Source: Tetragonia tetragonoides | Taxonomy: Eukaryota > Streptophyta > Magnoliopsida > Caryophyllales > Aizoaceae | Direction of reading: 5' to 3' | DNA: 64,000 nucleotides | NCBI GenBank assembly: GCA_038025085.1 | Contig: CM076152.1 | Coordinates: 21,164,001 to 21,228,000, forward strand | In this document: positions 19,798 to 35,128 of the stretch, piece after piece | How positions within the stretch are numbered: the stretch's first letter is position 1 | Layout of the letters: every line of letters begins with the position of its first letter | Position numbers and translations under genes: made by a program | The notes under the pieces: generated by a model | Told to the model about the DNA's origin: nothing | The model's input: only the letters and a program-made list of their open reading frames with translations | The model's database searches: none

Positions 19798-22700
19798 TTA
19801 CAAACAAGCTTCAACTCAAACTTTTGAACGCATTTACGCGTTTACAAAGCATTTATGCGTTTTAATAGCTCTTACGACTAGGGTGAAAGAGATTGAGTTC
19901 TTTTGTGTTGAAAATTAAGAGAATGCACCCAGATGCTTTATTTGCATTCATTTAAGTGAGAAACTACACCAAGGATGTTTAAAAGTGCAAACATGCTTTA
20001 ACTCAAGCTTTTGAATGCATTTACGCATTTTGAATGCATTTACGCGTTTTAACAGTTCTTACGACTAGGGTGAAAGAGATTGAGTTCTTTTGTGTTGAAT
20101 ATTAAGAGAATGCCTCCAGATGCTTTATTTGCATTCATTTAAGTGAGAAACTACACCAAGGATATTTAAAAGTGCACACAAGCTTCAACTCAAGCTTTTA
20201 AATGGATTTATGCGTTTTGAATGCATTTACGCGTTTTAACAGCTCTTACGACTAGGATGAAAGAGATTGAGTTCATTTGTGTTGTATATTAAGAGAAAGC
20301 ACCCAGATGCTTTCTTTGCATTCATTTAAGTGAGAAACTACACTAAAGATGATTAAAACTGCAAAAAATATTCAACTCAAGCTTTTTAATGCATTTACGC
20401 GTTTTGAATGCATTTACGCGTTCTAACAGCTCTTACGACTAGGGTGAAAGAGATTGAGTTCTTTTGTGTTGTATATTAAGAGAAGGCACCCAGACACTTT
20501 GTTTGCATTCATTTGAGTGAGAAACTACACCAAGAATGTTTAAAAGTACAAGCAAGCTTCAACTCAAGCTTTTGAATGTATTTACGCGTTTTGAATGCAC
20601 TTACGCGTTTTAACAGCTCTTACGACTAGGGTGAAAGAGATTGAGTTCTTTTGTGATGTATATTAAGAGAAAGCACCCAGATACTTTGTTTGCATTCATT
20701 TGTGTAAGAAACTACACCAAGGATGTTTACAAGTACAATCAAGCTTCAACTCAAGCTTTTGAATGCATTTACGCGTTTTGACAGGTCTTACGACTAGGGT
20801 GAAAGAGATTGAGTTCTTTTGTGTTGTATATTAAGAGAAAGCACCAGATACTTTGTTTGCATTCATTTGAGTGAGAAACTACACCAAGGATGTTTAAAAG
20901 TACAAACAAGCGTCAACTCAAGCTTTTGAACGCATTTACGCGTTTAGAAAGCATTTACGCGTTTTAACAGCTCTTACGACTAGGGTGAAAGAGATTGAGT
21001 TCTTTTGTGTTGAAAATTAAGATAATGCACCCAGATGCTTTATTTGCATTCATTTAAGTGAGAAACTAAACCAAGAATATTTAAAAGTGCAAACAAGCTT
21101 CAACTCCAGCTTCTGAATGCATTTACGCGTTTTGAATGCATTTACGCGTTTTAACAACTCTTACGACTAGGGTGAAAGAGACTAAGTTCTTTTGTGTTGT
21201 ATATTAAGAGAAAGCACCTAGATACTTTGTTTGAATTCATTTGAGTGAGAAACTACACCAAGGATGTTTAAAAGTACAAACAAGCTTCAACTCAAGCTTT
21301 GGAATGCATTTAAGCGTTTTGAATGCATTTACACGTTTTAACAGCTCTTACGACTAGGGTGAAAGAGAGTGAGTTCTTTTGTGTTGTATATTAAGAGAAA
21401 GCACCCAGATACTTTGTTTGCATTCATTTGAGTGAGAAATTACACCAAGGATGTTTACAAGTACAATCAAGCTTCAACTCAACCTTTTGAATGCATTTAC
21501 ACGTTTTAAAAGCTCTTACGACTAGGGTGAAAGAGATTGAGTTCTTTTATGTTGAAAATTAAGAGAAAGCACCCAGATACTTTATTTGCATTCATTTAAG
21601 TGAGAAACTACACCGATGATGTTTAAAAGTACAAACAAGCTTCAACTTAAGCTTTTGAATGCATTTAAGCGTTTTAAATGCATTTACACGGTTTAACAGC
21701 TCTTACGAAAAGGGTGAAAGAGATTGAGTTTTATTGTGTTGTATATTAAGAGAAAGAACCCAAATGCTTTCTTTGCATTCATTTGAGTGAGAAACTACAC
21801 CAAGGATGATTACGAGTACAAACAAGCTTCAACTCAAGCTTTTGAATGCATTTACGCTTTTTAACAGCTCTTACGACTAGGGTGAAAGAGATTGAGTTCT
21901 TTTGTGTTAAAAATTTAGAGAAAGCACCCAGATGCTTTGTTTGCTTTCATTTGAGTGAGAAACTACACCAAGGATGTTTAAAACTGCAAACAAGCTTCAA
22001 CTTAAACTTTTGAATGCGTTTATGCGTTCTAACAACTCTTACGACTATGGTGAAAGAGATTAAGTTCTTTTGTGTTGTATATTAAGAGAAAGCACCCAGA
22101 TACTTTGTTTGCATTCATTTGAGTGAGAAACTACACCAAGGATGTTTAAAAGTACAAACAAGCTACAACTCAAGCTTTTGAATGCATTTACGCGTTTTGA
22201 ATGCATTTACGCGTTTTAGAAGCTCTTACGACTAGGGTGAAAGAGATTGAGTTATTTTGTGTTGTATATTAAGAGAAAGCACTCAGATACTTTGTTTGCA
22301 TTCACTTTAGTGACAAACTACACCAAGGATTTTTACAACTTCAAACAAGCTTCAACTCAAGCTTTTGAATGCATTTACGCGTTTAGAATGCATTTACGCG
22401 TTTTAACAGCTCTTACGACTAGGGTGAAAGAGATTGAGTTCTTTTGTGTTGAAAATTAAGAGAATGCACCCAGATGCTTTATTAACATTCAATTAAGTGA
22501 GAAACTACACCAAGGATGTTTAAAAGTGCAAACAAGCTTCAACTCAATCTTTTGAATGCATTTACGGGTTTTGAATGCATTTAAGTGTTTTAACAGCTCT
22601 TACGATTCGGGTGAAAGAGATTGAGTTCTTTTGTGTTGTATATTAAGAGAAAGCACCCAGATACTTTGTTTGCATTCAATTAAGTTAGAAACTACACCAA

Positions 22701-25700
22701 GGATGTTTAAAAGTGCAAACAAGCTTCAACTCAAGCTTTTGAATGCATTTACGCGTTTTGAATGCATTTAAGCGTTTTTACAGCTCTTACGACTAGGGTG
22801 AAAGAGATTGAGTTCTTTTGTGTTGTATATTAAGAGAAAGCACTCAGATACTTTGTTTGCATTCACTTTAGTGACAAACTACACCAAGGATGTTTACAAC
22901 TTCAAACAAGCTTCAACTCAAGCTTTTGAATGCATTTACGCGTTTAGAAAGCATTTACGCGTTTTAACAGCTCTTACGACTAGGGTGAAAGAGATTGAGT
23001 TCGTTTGTATTGAAAATTAAGAGAATGCACCCAGATGCTTTATTTGCATTCATTTATGTGAAAAACTACACCAAGGATGTTTAAAAGTACAAACAAGCTT
23101 CAACTCAAGCTTTTGAATGCATTTACGCGTTTTGAATGCATTTAGGCGTTTTAACAACTCTTACGACTAGGGCGAAAGAGATTGAATTCTTTTGTGTTGT
23201 ATATTAAGAGAAAGCACCCAGATACTTTGTTTGCATTCATTTGTATGAGAAACTACACCAAGGATGTTTACAAGTACAATCAAGCTTCAACTCAAGCTTT
23301 TGAATGTATTTACGTGTTTTGACAGCTCTTACGCCTAGGGTGAAAGAGATTGAGTTCTTTTGTGTTGAAAATTAACAGAAAGCACCCAGATGCTTTATTT
23401 GCATTCATTTAAGTGAGAAACCACACCAAGACTATTTAAAAGTAGAAACAAGCTTCAACTCACGCTTTTGAATGCATTTACGCGTTTTGAATGCATTTAC
23501 GCGTTTTAACAGCTCTTACGACTAGGGTGAAAGAGATTGAGTTCTTTTGTGTTGTATATTAAAAGAAAGCAACGAGATACTTTGTTTGCTTTCATTTGAG
23601 TGAGAAACTACACCAAGGATGTTTACAAGTACAAACAAGCTTCAAATCAAGCTTTTGAATGCATTTACGCGTTTTAAGTGAATTTACGCGTTTTTACAAC
23701 TCTTACGACTTGGGTGAAAAAGATTGACTTCTTTTGTGTAGAAAATGAAGAGAAAGCACCCAGATGCTTTATTTGCATTCATTTAAGTGAGAAACTAAAC
23801 CAAGGATGTTTAAAAGTAGAAACAAGCTTCAACTTAAGCTTTTGAATGCATTTACGCGTTTTGAACGCATTTACACGTTTTAAGAGCTCTTGCGACTAGG
23901 GTGAAAGAGATTGAGTTCTTTTGTGTTGTATATTAAGAGAAAGCACCCAAATACGTTGTTTGCATTCATTTGAGTGAGAAACTACACCAACGATGTTTAC
24001 AAGTACAAACAAGCTTCAACTCAAGCTTTTGACTGCGTTTATGCGTTTTAAATGCATTTACGTGTTTTGACAGCTCTTACGACTACGGTGAAAGAGATTG
24101 AGTTCTTTTGTGTTGAAAATTAAGAGAAGGCACCCAAATACTTTATTTGCATTCATTTAAGTGAGAAACTACACCAAGGAAGTTTAAAAGTACAAACAAG
24201 ATACAACTCAAGCTTTTGAATTCATTTATGGGTTTTGAATGCATTTGCACGTTTTAACAGCTCTTTCGCCTAGGGTGAAAGAGAATGAGTTCTTTTGTGT
24301 TGTATATTAAGAGAAGCACCCAGATACTTTGTTTGCATTCACTTGAGTGAGAAACTACACCAAGGATGTTTAAAAGTACAAACAAGCTTCAACTCAAGCT
24401 TTTGAATTCATTTACGCGTTTTTAATGCATTTACGCGTTTTAACAGCTCTTACGACTAGGGTGAAAGATATTGAGTTCATTTGTATTGTATATTAAGAGA
24501 AAACACCCAGATGCTTTGTTTTCATTCATTTGAGTGAGAAACTACACCAAAGATGTTTACAAGTACAAACAAGCTTCACCTCAAGCTTTTGAAGGCATTT
24601 ACGCGTTTTGAATGCATTTACGCGTTTTAACAGCTCGAAAGGCTAGGGTGAAAGAGATTGAGTTCTTTTGTGTTGTATATTAAGCAAAAGCATCCAGACG
24701 CTTTGTTTGCATTGATTTGTGTGAGAAACTACATCAAGGATAATTACAAGTACAAACAAGCTTTATCTCAAGCTTTTGAATGCATGTATGCGTTTTGAAT
24801 GCATTTCCGCGTTCTAACAACTCTTTCGACTAGGGTGAAAGAGATTGAGTTCTTTTGTGTTGTATATTAAGAGAAAGCACCCAGATAATTTGTTTGCATT
24901 CATTTGAGTGAGAAACTACACCAAGGATGTTTAAAAGTACAAAGAAGCTTCAATTCAAGCTTTTGAATTAGTTTACGCGTTTTGAATGCATTTACACGTT
25001 TTAACAGCTCTTACGACTAGGGTGAAAGAGTTTGAGTTCTTTTGTGTTGTATATTAAGAGAAAGCATCCAGATGATTTCTTTGCATTCATTTAAGTGAGA
25101 AACTACACCAAGGATGATTAAAAGTGAAAACAAGCTTCAACTCAAGCTTTTGAATGCATGTACCCGTTTTGAATGCATTTCCGCGTTCTAACAGCTCTTA
25201 CGACTAGGGTGAAAGAGATTGAGTTTTTTTGTGTTGTATATTAAGAGAAAGCACCCAGATACTTCGTTTGCATTCATTTGAGTGAGAAACTAAACCAAGG
25301 ATGTTTAAAAGTACAAACAAGCTTCAACTCAAGCTTTTGAATTCATTTACGCGTTTTGAATGCATTTACACGTTTTATTAGCTCTTACGACTAGGGTGAA
25401 AGAGATTGAGTTCTTTTGTGTTGTATATTAAGAGAATGCACCCAAATACTTTGTTTGCATTCATTTGAGTGAGAAACTACACCAAGGATGTTTACTAGTA
25501 CAAACAAGCTTCAACTCAAGCTTTTGAACGCATTTACGCATTTAGAAAGCATTTATGCGTTTTAACAGCTCATACGACTAGGGTGAAAGAGATTGAGTTC
25601 TTTTGTGTTGTATATTAAGAGAAAGCACCCAGATACTTTGTTTGCATTCATTTGTGAGAGAAACTACACCAAGGATGTTTACAAGTACAATCAAGTTTCA

Positions 25701-28700
25701 ACTCAAGCTTTTGAATGTATTTACGCGTTTTGACAGCTCTTACCACTAGGGTGAAAGAGATTGAGTTCTTTTGTGTTGAAAATTAAGAGAATGCACCCAG
25801 ATACTTTGTTTGCATTCATTTGAGTGAGAAACCAAACCAAGGATGTTTAAAAGTACAAACAAGCTTCAACTCAAGCTTTAGAATGCATTTACGAGTTTTG
25901 AATGCATTTTTACGTTTTAACAGCTCTTACGACTAGGGTAAATGAGATTGAGTTGTTTTGTGTTGGACATTAAGAGAAAGCACCCAGATACTTTGTTTGC
26001 ATTCATTTGAGTGAGAAACTACACCAAGGATGTTTACAAGTACAATCAAGCTTCAACTCAAGCTTTTGAATGCATTTACGCGTTTTAAATGCATTTACGC
26101 GTTTTGACAGCTCTTACGACTAGGGTGAAAGATATTGAGTTCTTTTGTGTTTAAAATTAAGAGAAAGCACCCAGATACTTTATTTGCATTAATTTAAGTG
26201 AGAAACTACACCCTAGATGTTTAAAAGTACAAACAAGCTTCAACTTAAGCTTTTGAATGCATTTACGCGTTTTGAATGCATTTACACGTATTAACAGCTT
26301 TTACGACAAGGGTGAAAGAGATTGAGTTCTTTTGTGTCGTATATTAAGAGAAAGCACCCAGATGCTTTGTTTGCATTCTTTTGAGTGAGAAACTACACCA
26401 AGGTTGTTTATAAGTACAAACAAGCTTCAACTGAAGGTTTCGAATGCATTTACGCGTTTTAAAAGTTCATACGACTAGGGTGAAAGAGATTGAGTTCTTT
26501 TGTGTAGAAAATTAAGAGAAAGCACCCAGATGCTTTGTTTGCATTCATTTAAGTGAGAAACTACACCAAGGATGTTTACAAGTACAAACAAGCTCAACTC
26601 AGGCTTTTGAATACATTTACGCGTTTTGAATGCATTTACGCGTTTTAACAGCTCTTACGACTAGGGTGAAGGAGATTGAGTTCTTTTGTGTTGAATATTA
26701 AGAGAAAGCACCCAGATGCTTTGTTTGCATTCATTTGAGTGAGAAACTACACCAACGATGTTTACAAGTACAAACAAGCTTCAACTCAAACTTTTGAATG
26801 CATATACGCCTTTTGAATGCATTTACGCGTTTTATCAGCTCTTAGGACTAGGGTGAAAGAGATTGAGTTCATTTGTGTTAAATATTAAAGAAAGCACCCA
26901 GATGCTTTGTTTCCATTCATTTGAGTGAGAAGCTACACCAAGGTTGTTTACAAGTACAAACAAGCTTCAACTGAAGCTTTTGAATGCATTTACTCGTTTT
27001 AAAAGCTCATACGACTAGGGTGAAAGAGATTGAGTTCTTTTGTGTAGAAAATTAAGAGAAAGCACCTAGATGCTTTGTTTGCATTCATTTAAGTGAGAAA
27101 CTACACCAAGGATGATTACAAGTACAAACAAGCTCATCTCGGGCTTTTGAATGCATTTACGCGTTTTGAATGCATTTACGCGTTTTAACAGCTCTTACGA
27201 CTAGGGTGAAAGAGATTGATTTTTTTTGTGTTGTATATTAAGAGAAAGCACCCAGATGCTTTGTTTGCATTCATTTGCGTGAGAAACTATACCAAGGATG
27301 TTTACAAGTACAAACAAGCTTCAACTCAAGCTTTTGAATGCATTTACGCGTTTACAATGCATTTACGCGTTTTAACAGCTCTTACGACTAGGTTAAAAGA
27401 GATTGAGTTCTTTTGTGATGAAAATTAAGAGAATGCACCCAGATGCTTTATTTGCATTCATTTAAGTACGAAACTCCACCAAGGATGTTTAAAAGTACAA
27501 ACAAGCTTCAAATCAAGCTTTTGAATGCATTTACGCGTTTTGAATGCATTTGCACGTTTTAACAGCTCGTACGACTAGGGTGAAAGAGACTGAGTTCTTT
27601 TGTGTTGTATATTAAGAGAAAGCACCCAGATACTTTATTTGCATTCATTTAAGTGAGAAACTACACCAAGGATGTTTAAAAGTACAAACAAGATACAACT
27701 CAAGCTTTTGAATTCATTTACGCGTTTTGAATGCATTTACACGTTTTAACAGCTCTTACGACTAGGGTGAAAGAGAATGAGTTCTTTTGTGTTGTATATT
27801 AAGAGAAAGCACCCAGATACTTTGTTTGCATACATTTGAGTGAGAAACTACACCAAAGATGTTTACAAGTACAAACAAGCTTCAACTCAAGCTTTTGAAT
27901 GCATTTACGCGTTTTAAAAGCTCGTACCACTAGGGTGAAAGAGATTGAATTCTATTGTGTTGAAAATTACGAGAAAGCACCCAGATGCTTTGTTTGCATT
28001 CATTTAAGTGAGAAGCTACACCAAGGATGTTTACAAGTACAAACAAGCTTCAACTCAAGCTTTTGAATGCATTTATGCGTATTAAATGCATTTACGTGTT
28101 TTGACAGCTCTTACGACTAGGGTGAAAGAGATTGAGTTCTTTTGTGTTGTATATTAAGAAAAAGCACCCCGATGCTTTGTTTGCATTCATTTGAGTGAGA
28201 AACTACACCAAGGATGTTTACAAGTACAAACAAGTTTCAACTTAAGTTTTTGAATGCATTTACGCGTTTTGAATGCATTTACGCATTTTAACAGCTCTTA
28301 CGACTAGGGTGAAAGAGATTGAGTTCATTTGTGTTGTATATTAAGAGAAAGCAACCAGATGCTTTGTTTGCATTCATTTGAGTTAGAAACTACACCAAGG
28401 ATGTTTACAAGTACAAACAAGCTTTAACTCAAGCTTTTGAATGCATTTACGCGTTTTAACAGCTCTTACGACTAGGGTGAAAGAGATTGAGTTCTTTTGT
28501 GTTGTATAATAAGAACAAGCACCCAGATACTCTGTTTGCATTCATTTGAGTCAGAAACTACGCCAAGGATGTTTACAAGTACAAACAAGCGTCATCTCAA
28601 GCTTTTGAATGCATTTACACGTTTTGAATGCATTTAAGCGTTTTAACAGCTCTTACGACTAAGGTAAAAGAGATTGAGTTCTTTTGTGTTGTATATTAAG

Positions 28701-31700
28701 AGAAAGCACCCAGATACTTTGTTTGCATTCATTTAAGTGAGAAACTATACCAAGGATGATAAAAAGTACAAACAAGCTTCAACTAAAGCTTTTGAATGCA
28801 TTTACGCGTTTTGAATGCATTTACGCGTTTTAACAGCTCTTACAACTAGGGTGGAAGAGATTGAGTTCTTTTGTGTTGTATATTAAGAGAAAGCACCCAG
28901 ATACTTTGCTTGCATTCATTTTAGTGAGAAACTACACCAAGGATGATTACAAGTACAAACAAGCTTCAACTCAAGCTTTTGAATGTATTTATGCGTTTTA
29001 AATGCATTTACGTGTTTTGACAGCTCTAAAGACTAGGGTTAAAGACACAAAGTTCTTTTGTGTTGAAAATTAAGAGAAAGCACCCAAATACTTTATTTGC
29101 ATTAATTTAAGTGAGAAACTACACCAAGGATGTTTAAAAGTACAAACAAGATACAACTAAAGCTTTTGAATTCATTTACGCGTTTTAAATGAATTTACGC
29201 GTTTTAACAGCTCTTACGACTAGGGTGAAAGAGATTGCGTTCTTTTGTGTTGAAAGTTAAGAGAAAGCACCCAGATGCTTTGTTTGAATTCATTTGAGTG
29301 AGAAACTACACCAAGGATGTTTACAAGTACAAGCAAGCTTCAACTCAAGCTTTTGAATGCATTTACGCATTTCAAATGCATTTACGCGTTTTAACAGCTC
29401 GTACGACTAGGGTGAAAGAGATTGTGTTCATTTGTGTTGTATATTAAGAGAAAGCACCCAGATGCTTTTTTTGCATTCATTTGAGTGAGAAACTACACCA
29501 AGGATGTTTACAAGTACAAACAAGTTTCAACTCATGCTTTTGAATGCATTTACGCGTTTTGAATGCATTTACGCGTTCTAACAACTCTTACGACTAGGGT
29601 GAAAGAGATTGAGTTTTTTTGTGTTGTATATTAAGAGAAAGCACCCAGATACTTTGTTTGCATTCATTTAAGTGAGAAACTATACAAAGGATGTTAAAAA
29701 GTACAAACAAGCTTCAACTAAAGCTTTTGAATGCATTTACGCGTTTTGAATACATTTACGCTTTTTAACAGCTCTTACGACTAGGGTGGAAGAGATTGAG
29801 TTCTTTTGTGTTGTATATTAAGAGAAAGCTCCCAGATACTTTGCTTGCATTCATTTGAATGAGAAACTACACCAAGGATGATTACAAGTACAAACAAGCT
29901 TCAACTCAAGGTTTTGAATGCATTTATGCGTTTTAAATGCATTTACGTGTTTTGATAGCTCTTAAGACTAGGGTTAAAGAGACAGAGTTCTTTTGTGTTG
30001 AAAATTAAGAGAAAGCACCCAAATACTTTATTTGCATTAATTTAAGTGAGAAACTACACCAAGGATGTTTAAAAGTACAAACAAGATACAACTAAAGCTT
30101 TTGAATTCATTTACACGTTTTAAATGAATTTACGCGTTTTAACAGCTCTTACGACTAGGGTGAAAGAGATTGCGTTCTTTTGTGTTGAAAATTAAGAGAA
30201 ACCACCCAGATGCTTTGTTTGCATTCATTTGAGTGAGAAACTACACCAAGGATGTTTACAAGTACAAGAAAGCTTCAACTCAAGCTTTTGAATGCATTTA
30301 CGCATTTCGAATGCATTTACGCGTTTTAACAGCTCTTACGACTAGGCTGAAAGAGATTGAGTTCATTTGTGTTGTATATTAAGAGAAAGCACCCAGATGC
30401 TTTTTTTGCATTCAGTTGAGTGAGAAACTACACCAAAGATGTTTACAAGTACAAACAAGCTTTAACTTAAGCTTTTGAATGCATTTACGCGTTTTAACAG
30501 CTCTTACGACTAGGGTGAAAGAGATTGAGTTCTTTTGTGTTGTATATTAATAAAAAGCACTAAGATACTTTGTTTGCATTCATTTTAGTGAGAAACTATG
30601 CCAATGATGTTTACAAGTACAAACAAGCGTCATCTCAATCTTTTGAATGCATTTACGCATTTTGAATGCATTTACACGTTTTAACAGCTCTTACGACTAG
30701 GGTGAAAGAGATTGAGTTCTTTTGTGTTGTATATTAAAAAAAAGCACCCATATGCTTTGTTTGCATTCATTTGAGTGACAAACTACACCAAGGATGTTTA
30801 CAAGTACAAACAAGCTTTAACTCAAGCTTTTGAATGCATTTACGCGTTTTAACAGCTCTTACGACTAGGGTGAAAGAGATTGCGTTCTTTTGTGTTGAAA
30901 ATTAAGAGAAAGCACCCAGATGCTTTGTTTGCATTCATTTAAGTGAGAAACTATACCAGGGATGTTTAAAAATACAAACAAGCTTCAACTAAAGCTTTTG
31001 AATGCATTTACGCGTTTTGAATGCATTTACACGTTTTAACAGCTCTTACGACTAGGGTGAAAGAGATTGAGTTCTTTTGTGTTGTATATTAAGAGAAAGC
31101 ACCCAGATACTTTGTTTGCATTCATTTGAGTGAGAAACTACATTAAGCGTTTTGAATGCATTTACGCGTTCTAAAAGCTCTTACGACTAGGGTGAAAGAG
31201 ATTGAGTTCTTTTGTGTTGTATATTAAGAGAAAGCACCTAGATACTTTGTTTGCATTCATTTGAGTGAGAAAGTACGCCAAGGATGTTTACAAGTACAAA
31301 CACGCTTCAACTCAAACTTTTGAATGCATTTACACGTTTTAACAACTCTTTCGACCAGGGTGAAAGAGATTGAGTTCATTTGTGTTGTATATTAAGAGAA
31401 AGCACCCAGATGCTTTGTTTGCATTAATTTTTAGTGAGAAACTACACCAAGGATGTTTACAAGTACAAACAAGCTTCAACTCAAGCTTTTGAATGCGTTT
31501 ACGCATTTTGAATGCATTTACGCGTTTTCACAGCTCTTACGACTAGGGAGAAAGAGATTGAGTTCATTTGTGTTGTATATTTAGAGAAGGCACCCAGTTG
31601 TTTGTTTGCAATTATTTGAGTGAGAAAATACACCAAGGATGTTTACGAGTACAAACAAGTTTCAACTCAAGCTTTTGAATGCATTTACGCGTTTTAACAA

Positions 31701-33699
31701 CTCTTACGACTAGGGTGAAAGAGATTGAGTTCTTTTGTGTTCTATATTAAGGAAAATCACCCAGATGCTTTGTTTGCATTCATTTGAGTGAGAAACTACA
31801 GCAAGAGTGTAGAGTGTTTACAAGTACAAACAAGCTTCAACTCAAGCTTTTGAATGCATTTACGCGTTTTAACAGCTCTTACGACTAGGGTGAAAGAGAT
31901 TGAGTTGTTTTGTGTTGAAAATTAAGAGAAAGCACCCAGATGCTTTGTTTGCATTCATTTAAATGAGAAACTATACCAAGGATGTTTAAAAGTACAAACA
32001 AGCTTCAACTCAAACTATTGAATGCATTTACGCGTTTTAACAACTCTTACGACTAGGGTGAAAGAGATTGAGTTCATTTGTGTTGTATATTAAAGAAAGC
32101 ACCCACATGCTTTGTTTGCATACATTTGAGTGATAAAACTACACCAAGGATGTTTACAAGTACAAACAAGCTTCAACTCAACCTTTTGAATGCATTTACG
32201 CGTTTGGAATTCATTTACGCGTTTTAACAGCTCTTACGACTAGGGTGAAAGAGAATGAGTTCTTTTGTGTTGTACATTAAGGGAAAGCACCCAGATACTT
32301 TGTTTGCATTCATTTGAGTGAGAAACTACACCAAGGATGTTTACAAGTACACACAAGCTTCAACTCAAGCTTTTGAATGCATTTACGCGTTTTAAACGCA
32401 TTTACGCGTTTTAACAGCTCTTACGACTAGGGTGAGAGAGATTGAGTTTTTATGTGTTGTATATTAAGAGAAAGCACCCAGATACTTTGTTTGCATTCAT
32501 TTGAGTGAGAAACTACCCCAAGAATGTTTACAATTACAAACAAGCTTCAACTCAAACTTTTGAATGCATTTACGCGTTTTGAATGCATTTACGCGTTTTA
32601 ACAGCTCTTACGACTAGGGTGAAAGAGATTGAGTTCATTTGTGTTGTATATTAAAGAAAGCACCCAGATGCTTTGTTTGCATTAATTTGAGTGAGAAATT
32701 ACACCAAGGATATTTACAAGTACAAACAAGCTTCAACTTAAGCTTTTGAATGCATTTACGCGTTTTGAATGCATTTAAGCGTTTTAACAGCTCTTACGAC
32801 TAGGGTGAAAGAGATTGAGTTCTTATGTGTTGTATATTAAGAGAAAGCACCCAGATACTTTGTTTTCATTCATTTGAGTGAGAAACTACACCAAGCATGT
32901 TTACAAGTACAAACAAGCTTCAACTCAAGCTTTTGAATGTATTTACACGTTTTAACAGCTCTTACGACTAGGGTGAAAGAGATTAAGTTATTTTGTGTTG
33001 TATATTAAGAGAAAGCACCCCGATGCTTTGTTTGCATTCATTTGAGTGGGAAACTACGCCAAGAGTGTTTACAAGTACAAACAAGCTTTAACTCAAGCTT
33101 TTGAATGCATTTACGCGTTTTAACAGCTCTTACGACTAGGGTGAAAGAGATTGAGTTCTTTTTTGTTGAAAATTAAGAGAAAGCACCCAGATGCTTTGTT
33201 TGCATTCATTTAAATGAGAAACTACACCAAGGGTGTTTACAAGTACAAACAAGCTTCAACTCAAGCTTTTGAATGCATTTATGCGTTTTAACAGCTCTTA
33301 CGACTAAGGTGAAAGAGATTGAGTTCTTTTGTGTTGAAAATTAAGAGAAAGCACTCAGATGCTTTGTTTGCATTCATTTAAATGAGAAACTATACCAAAG
33401 ATGTTTAAAAGTACAAACAAGCTTCAACTAAAGCGTTTGAATGCATTTACGCGTTTTAACACCTCTTACGACTAGGGTGAAAGAGGTTGAGTTCATTTGT
33501 GTTTTATATTAAGAGAAAGCACCCAGATGCTTTTTTTGCATTCATTTGAGTGAGAAACTACATCAAGGATGTTTACAAGTACAAACAAGCTTCAACTAAA
33601 GGTTTTGAATGCATTTAAGCGTTTACAATGCATTTACGTGTTTTAACATCTCTTACGATTAGGGTAAAAGAGATTGAGTTCTTTTGTGTTGAAAATTAA
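19798..33699 (+). repeat. Divergent, mostly non-duplicated part of the array
   Basis: Monomers differ widely and I saw no long exact duplication. An older five-monomer (935-bp) duplication is visible at 28741-29675 and 29676-30430, marked by the rare GGGTTAAAGA(C/G)AC(A)-type variant at 29041 and 29976. A monomer with an internal deletion of about 52 bp has its junction at 31142/31143. Confidence 0.75.
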
Positions 33700-34190
33700 G
33701 AGAATGCACCCAGATGCTTTATTTGCATTCACTTAACTGCTAAACTACACCAAAGATGTTTAAAAGTACAAACAAACTTCAACTCATGCTTTTGAATGCA
33801 TTTACGCGTTTTGAATGCATTTACTCGTTTTAACAGCTCTTACGACTAGGGTGAAAGAGAATGAGTTCTTATGTGTTGTATATTAAGAGAAAGCACCCAG
33901 ATGCTTTATTTGCATTCACTTAACTGCGAAACTACACCAAAGATGTTTAAAAGTACAAACAAACTTCAACTCATGCTTTTGAATGCATTTACGCGTTTTG
34001 AATGCATTTACGCGTTTTAACAGCTCTTACGACTAGGGTGAAAGAGAATGAGTTCTTATGTGTTGTATATTAAGAGAAAGCACCCAGATGCTTTATTTGC
34101 ATTCACTTAACTGCGAAACTACACCAAAGATGTTTAAAAGTACAAACAAACTTCAACTCATGCTTTTGAATGCATTTACGCGTTTTAACA
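33700..34190 (+). repeat. Local run of near-identical monomers
   Basis: A variant with CACTTAACTGC, AAAGATGTT and AAACTTCAACTCATGC occurs in three consecutive monomers, about 187 bp apart (33728, 33915 and 34102). This is a fresh single-monomer amplification. Confidence 0.8.
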
Positions 34191-35128
34191 GCTCTTACGA
34201 CTAGGGTGAAAGAGAATGAGTTCTTATGTGTTGTATATTAAGAGAAAGCACCCATATGCTTTGTTTGCATTCGTTTGAGTGAGAAACTACACCAAGAATG
34301 TTTATAAGTACAAACAAGCTTCAACTCAAGCTTTTGAATGCATTTACGCGTTTTGACAGCTCTTACGACTAGGGTGAAAGAGGTTGAGTTCATTTGTGTT
34401 GTATATTAAGAGAAAGCACCCAGATGCTTTGTTTGCATTCATTTGAGTGAGAAACTACACCAAGGATGTTTACAAGTACAAACAAGCTTCAACTCAAGCT
34501 TTTGAATGCATTTACGCGTTTTGAATGCATTTACGCGTTTTAACAGCTCTTATGACTAGGGTGAAAGAGATTGAGTTCTTTTTTTTTGAACATTAAGAGA
34601 AAGCACCCAAATGCTTTGTTTGCATTCATTTAAGTGAGAAACTACACCAAGGATGTTTAAAAGTACAAACAAGCTTCAACTAAAGCTTTTGAATGCATTT
34701 ACGCGTTTTAACAGCTCTTACGACTAGGGTGAAAGAGGTTGAGTTCTTTTGTGTTGTATATTAAGAGAAAGCACCCAGATACTTTGTTTGCATTCATTTG
34801 AGTTAGAAACTACGCCAAGGATGTTTACAAGTACAAACAAGCTTCAACTCAAGCTTTTGAATGCATTTACGCGTTTTAACAGCTCTTTCGACTAGGGTGA
34901 AAGAGAGTGAGTTCATTTGTGTTGTATATTAAAAGAAAGCACCCAGATGCTTTGTTTGCATTCGTTTGAGTGAGAAACTACACCAAGGATGTTTACAAGT
35001 ACAAACAAGCTTCAACTCAAGCTTTTGAATGCATTTACGCATTTTGACAGCTCTTACGACTAGGGTGAAAGAGATTGAGTTCATTTGTGTTGTATATTAA
35101 GAGAAAGCACCCAGATGATTTGTTTTCA

